In this document: piece after piece, positions 62,452 through 64,000 of the stretch | Layout: every line of letters starts with the position of its first letter | How positions within the stretch are numbered: position 1 is the first letter of the stretch | Assembly (NCBI GenBank): GCA_021324465.1 | Contig: JAJPJB010000016.1 | Coordinates: 25,134 to 89,133 of the forward strand | Length of the DNA stretch: 64,000 bases | Reading direction: 5' to 3' | Source of the DNA: Hyphomicrobiaceae bacterium | GTDB taxonomy: Bacteria > Pseudomonadota > Alphaproteobacteria > Rhizobiales > Xanthobacteraceae | Program-made: the position numbers and the translations under genes | Notes under the pieces: generated by a model | Seen by the model: the letters and a program-made list of their open reading frames with translations, nothing else | Told to the model about the DNA's origin: nothing | The model's database searches: none

Positions 62452-63690
62452 ATGCAATTTGCCCGAAATCCTGCAATCTCCGCTGCGCGCCCGTCCGTCA
62501 GCTTGATCAAGCCACTCGCGGCACTGTGGCTCGCCGGCGTCGCCATGCGCATGACCATCCTGGCCATTCCGCCGGTGATGCCCCTCGTGCATAGCGAATT
62601 GCACATGTCGGAGACGCAGGTCGGTCTCCTTGTCGGCCTGCCGCTTCTGATGTTTGCGCTCGCCGCCATCCCGGGATCACTGCTGATCGCACGGGTCGGC
62701 GCCACACTTGCTGTGATCTCCGGCATGGTGATTGCGGCACTGGCCGGCGCAGCGCGCGGAGCGGCGCTCGATGTGTGGACGCTTTATGCCGCCGCCATAG
62801 TGACCGGATTCGGTGTCGCCATTATGCAGCCCGGATTGCCGACATTGGCGCGCGAATGGCTGCCCCGCCGCATCGGGCTCGCCACCGTCGCCTATACCAG
62901 CGGCATGATGATGGGCGCGACCTTTCCGCCGCTCCTGACCAACGCATATGTTCTGCCGCTCGCTGCCGGATCGTGGCGGCTTAATCTTGTGCTCTGGGCC
63001 GTGCCAGCCCTTCTCATTGTACCGATATTCCGGCTGTTGAGCCCGCAGCAGCGCTCTCGCGCTGCGGCGAAACCGGCGAATCCATTGTGGTGGCCTGATT
63101 TCAAGAATCCGGTGGTCTGGCTGCTCGGCCTGACCTTCGGCAGCAACAACAGCCCGTACTTTGCGATCAGCGCCTTCCTCGGCGACTATGTCGCCGGCCA
63201 GGGCAGACCAGATCTGCTTGGCCCGACCTTGGCCTGGCTCAACGGATCGCAGATCGTCTCACTCGTGGTCTTGTTTGCGCTGGCCGGCCGATTGCAGCGT
63301 CGGGCCTGGCCGTTCTTGATCTTCGGTCCGATCCTGCTTGCAGCTTTGCTGATGATGATCCTGGTGCCGACCGGCTTGGTCATCATGGGCGCGGCCGCCC
63401 TCATCGGTTTCGCGACCGCCATGACATTTACCCCGGTCATGACCTTGCCGCCTGTTCTCTGCTCGCCCGCCGATCTGCCGCGCACCGCCGCCGGCATGCT
63501 CACCGTCGCCTATACCTGCGCCATCATCATCCCGACGATCTGCGGCGCGTTGTGGGATTTGACCGGAAGGCCGTGGACTGCTTTCGCTCCGCTGTGCCTG
63601 TGCGCGGCAACGCTGACAGTGCTGGGTGCCGCGGTCACGCGATATCGGCCAGCGCAGGACGTATCAGGCGAGACATTTGTCGGCCGATGA
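62452..63690 (+). CDS. MFS transporter (CynX/NimT-like)
   Basis: About 412 residues from ATG 62452 (62419 possible). Twelve hydrophobic helices can be counted, e.g. LLVGLPLLMFALAAIPGSLL, VISGMVIAALAGAARGAAL, FLIFGPILLAALLMMILVP. The MFS loop after TM2/3 is IARVGATLAVISG and the central loop is rich in charged residues (LSPQQRSRAAAKPANP). Members of the CynX/NimT subgroup export or import small anions. It is followed by a deacetylase-family gene 42 bases later, possibly an operon. Confidence 0.88.
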   Translation: MQFARNPAISAARPSVSLIKPLAALWLAGVAMRMTILAIPPVMPLVHSELHMSETQVGLLVGLPLLMFALAAIPGSLLIARVGATLAVISGMVIAALAGAARGAALDVWTLYAAAIVTGFGVAIMQPGLPTLAREWLPRRIGLATVAYTSGMMMGATFPPLLTNAYVLPLAAGSWRLNLVLWAVPALLIVPIFRLLSPQQRSRAAAKPANPLWWPDFKNPVVWLLGLTFGSNNSPYFAISAFLGDYVAGQGRPDLLGPTLAWLNGSQIVSLVVLFALAGRLQRRAWPFLIFGPILLAALLMMILVPTGLVIMGAAALIGFATAMTFTPVMTLPPVLCSPADLPRTAAGMLTVAYTCAIIIPTICGALWDLTGRPWTAFAPLCLCAATLTVLGAAVTRYRPAQDVSGETFVGR

Positions 63691-63731
63691 CCCGGAATGC
63701 TTTCGAAACGATGGGGAGGAATGAGTCAGCA

Positions 63732-64000
63732 ATGGCCAAGCTCGCACAAAAGAAGCCCGTCTCGAAAAAAGCCGCGCCGCACAAGATATCGCCGCGCGGG
63801 CCGATGCTGCCGACGGATCGCCTCGTCTATTCGCCGATCACCGAGCGCCCGCCGCTAAAGTTGCCGAACGGCGCCCGCATGGCGGTATGGGTCGTCGTCA
63901 ATGTCGAGGAGTGGGATCCGACGCAGACCATGCCGCGCACCGTGCTCACGCCGCCGGCCGGCGGCGCGCCGATGCCGGACGTGCCAAACTGGGCCTGGCA
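63732..64000 (+). CDS. Polysaccharide deacetylase family protein (5' part)
   Basis: The first 89 residues of a gene that runs off the right edge. After a Lys/Ala-rich lead it reads GPMLPTDRLVYSPITERPPLKLPNGARMAVWVVVNVEEWDPTQTMPRTVLTPPAGG. This is the beginning of the PuuE/allantoinase-like polysaccharide deacetylases (RMAVWVVVNVEEWxP). Those enzymes act on allantoin or related compounds. A GGGGAGGA ribosome site lies 14 bases before the ATG, a long spacing. Confidence 0.75.
   Translation, partial: MAKLAQKKPVSKKAAPHKISPRGPMLPTDRLVYSPITERPPLKLPNGARMAVWVVVNVEEWDPTQTMPRTVLTPPAGGAPMPDVPNWAW

Overview
High-GC chromosomal DNA of an alphaproteobacterium, most likely Hyphomicrobiales (Rhizobiales) near the Bradyrhizobium/Rhodoplanes/Pseudolabrys group. 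I infer this from gene families and gene order: the hemC-hemD-mitofilin-hemY run beside tsaD, the proB-proA-nadD-rsfS-rlmH-envC-ctpA-deacetylase-rppH run, the atpHAGDC order, the trxA/cnoX-lon-like-Trm112 trio, and many short palindromic intergenic repeats. No species name can be given from sequence alone.

Layout. 1-225: tail of a repeat/localisation-type protein. 254-7394: a ligase-associated DNA repair set (PdeM phosphoesterase, Lhr-type helicase, exonuclease, ATP-dependent ligase) split into two divergent arms, with a TPR-methyltransferase heading the leftward arm. 7391-9518: a coupled GNAT acetyltransferase and RimK-like ATP-grasp ligase. 9620-15325: tsaD facing hemC, hemD, a mitofilin-like protein and hemY. 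15408-20608: aerobic benzoyl-CoA ('box') degradation: BoxR regulator, hydrolase, BoxC, BoxB, with an AT-rich operator-like sequence seen three times. 20729-29886: creatininase-family hydrolase, a NitT/TauT-type ABC importer, a large FAD/Fe-S oxidoreductase carrying a translated palindromic repeat, a class V aminotransferase and a GST. 30061-32909: Trm112, Lon-N-like protein, CnoX-like thioredoxin and a prolyl-tRNA deacylase-like protein. 33146-33591: tRNA-Gly(GCC) followed by a decayed IS481-type remnant.

33871-45116 is a catabolic-looking island: a benzoylformate-decarboxylase-like ThDP enzyme, a cupin, three tandem MetE-core-like zinc alkyltransferases, an SDR, a MaoC hydratase, an acyl-CoA dehydrogenase, a CaiB-type CoA-transferase and a 3-hydroxyisobutyrate-dehydrogenase-like enzyme. 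The families suggest activation of an acid to its CoA ester, beta-oxidation-like steps and an alkyl (methyl?) transfer; the substrate is unknown. 45225-45419 holds a candidate structured sRNA with a CRP-like site upstream and an intrinsic terminator, just before a Crp/Fnr regulator gene.

46358-56528 is the conserved proline/NAD/ribosome/cell-division block. 56716-61670 is the F1 ATP synthase operon on the minus strand, with an unusual repeat between atpA and atpG. Upstream of atpH lies a recQ pseudogene (two RecQ fragments, helicase core missing), then an MFS transporter and the start of a polysaccharide deacetylase-family gene that runs off the window.

The most notable signals are the candidate sRNA, the triple MetE-like cluster, the palindromic repeat inside the oxidoreductase gene, the BoxR operator set and the recQ and IS481 relics. 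All functional statements rest on reading motifs and gene order by eye; no searches were run.
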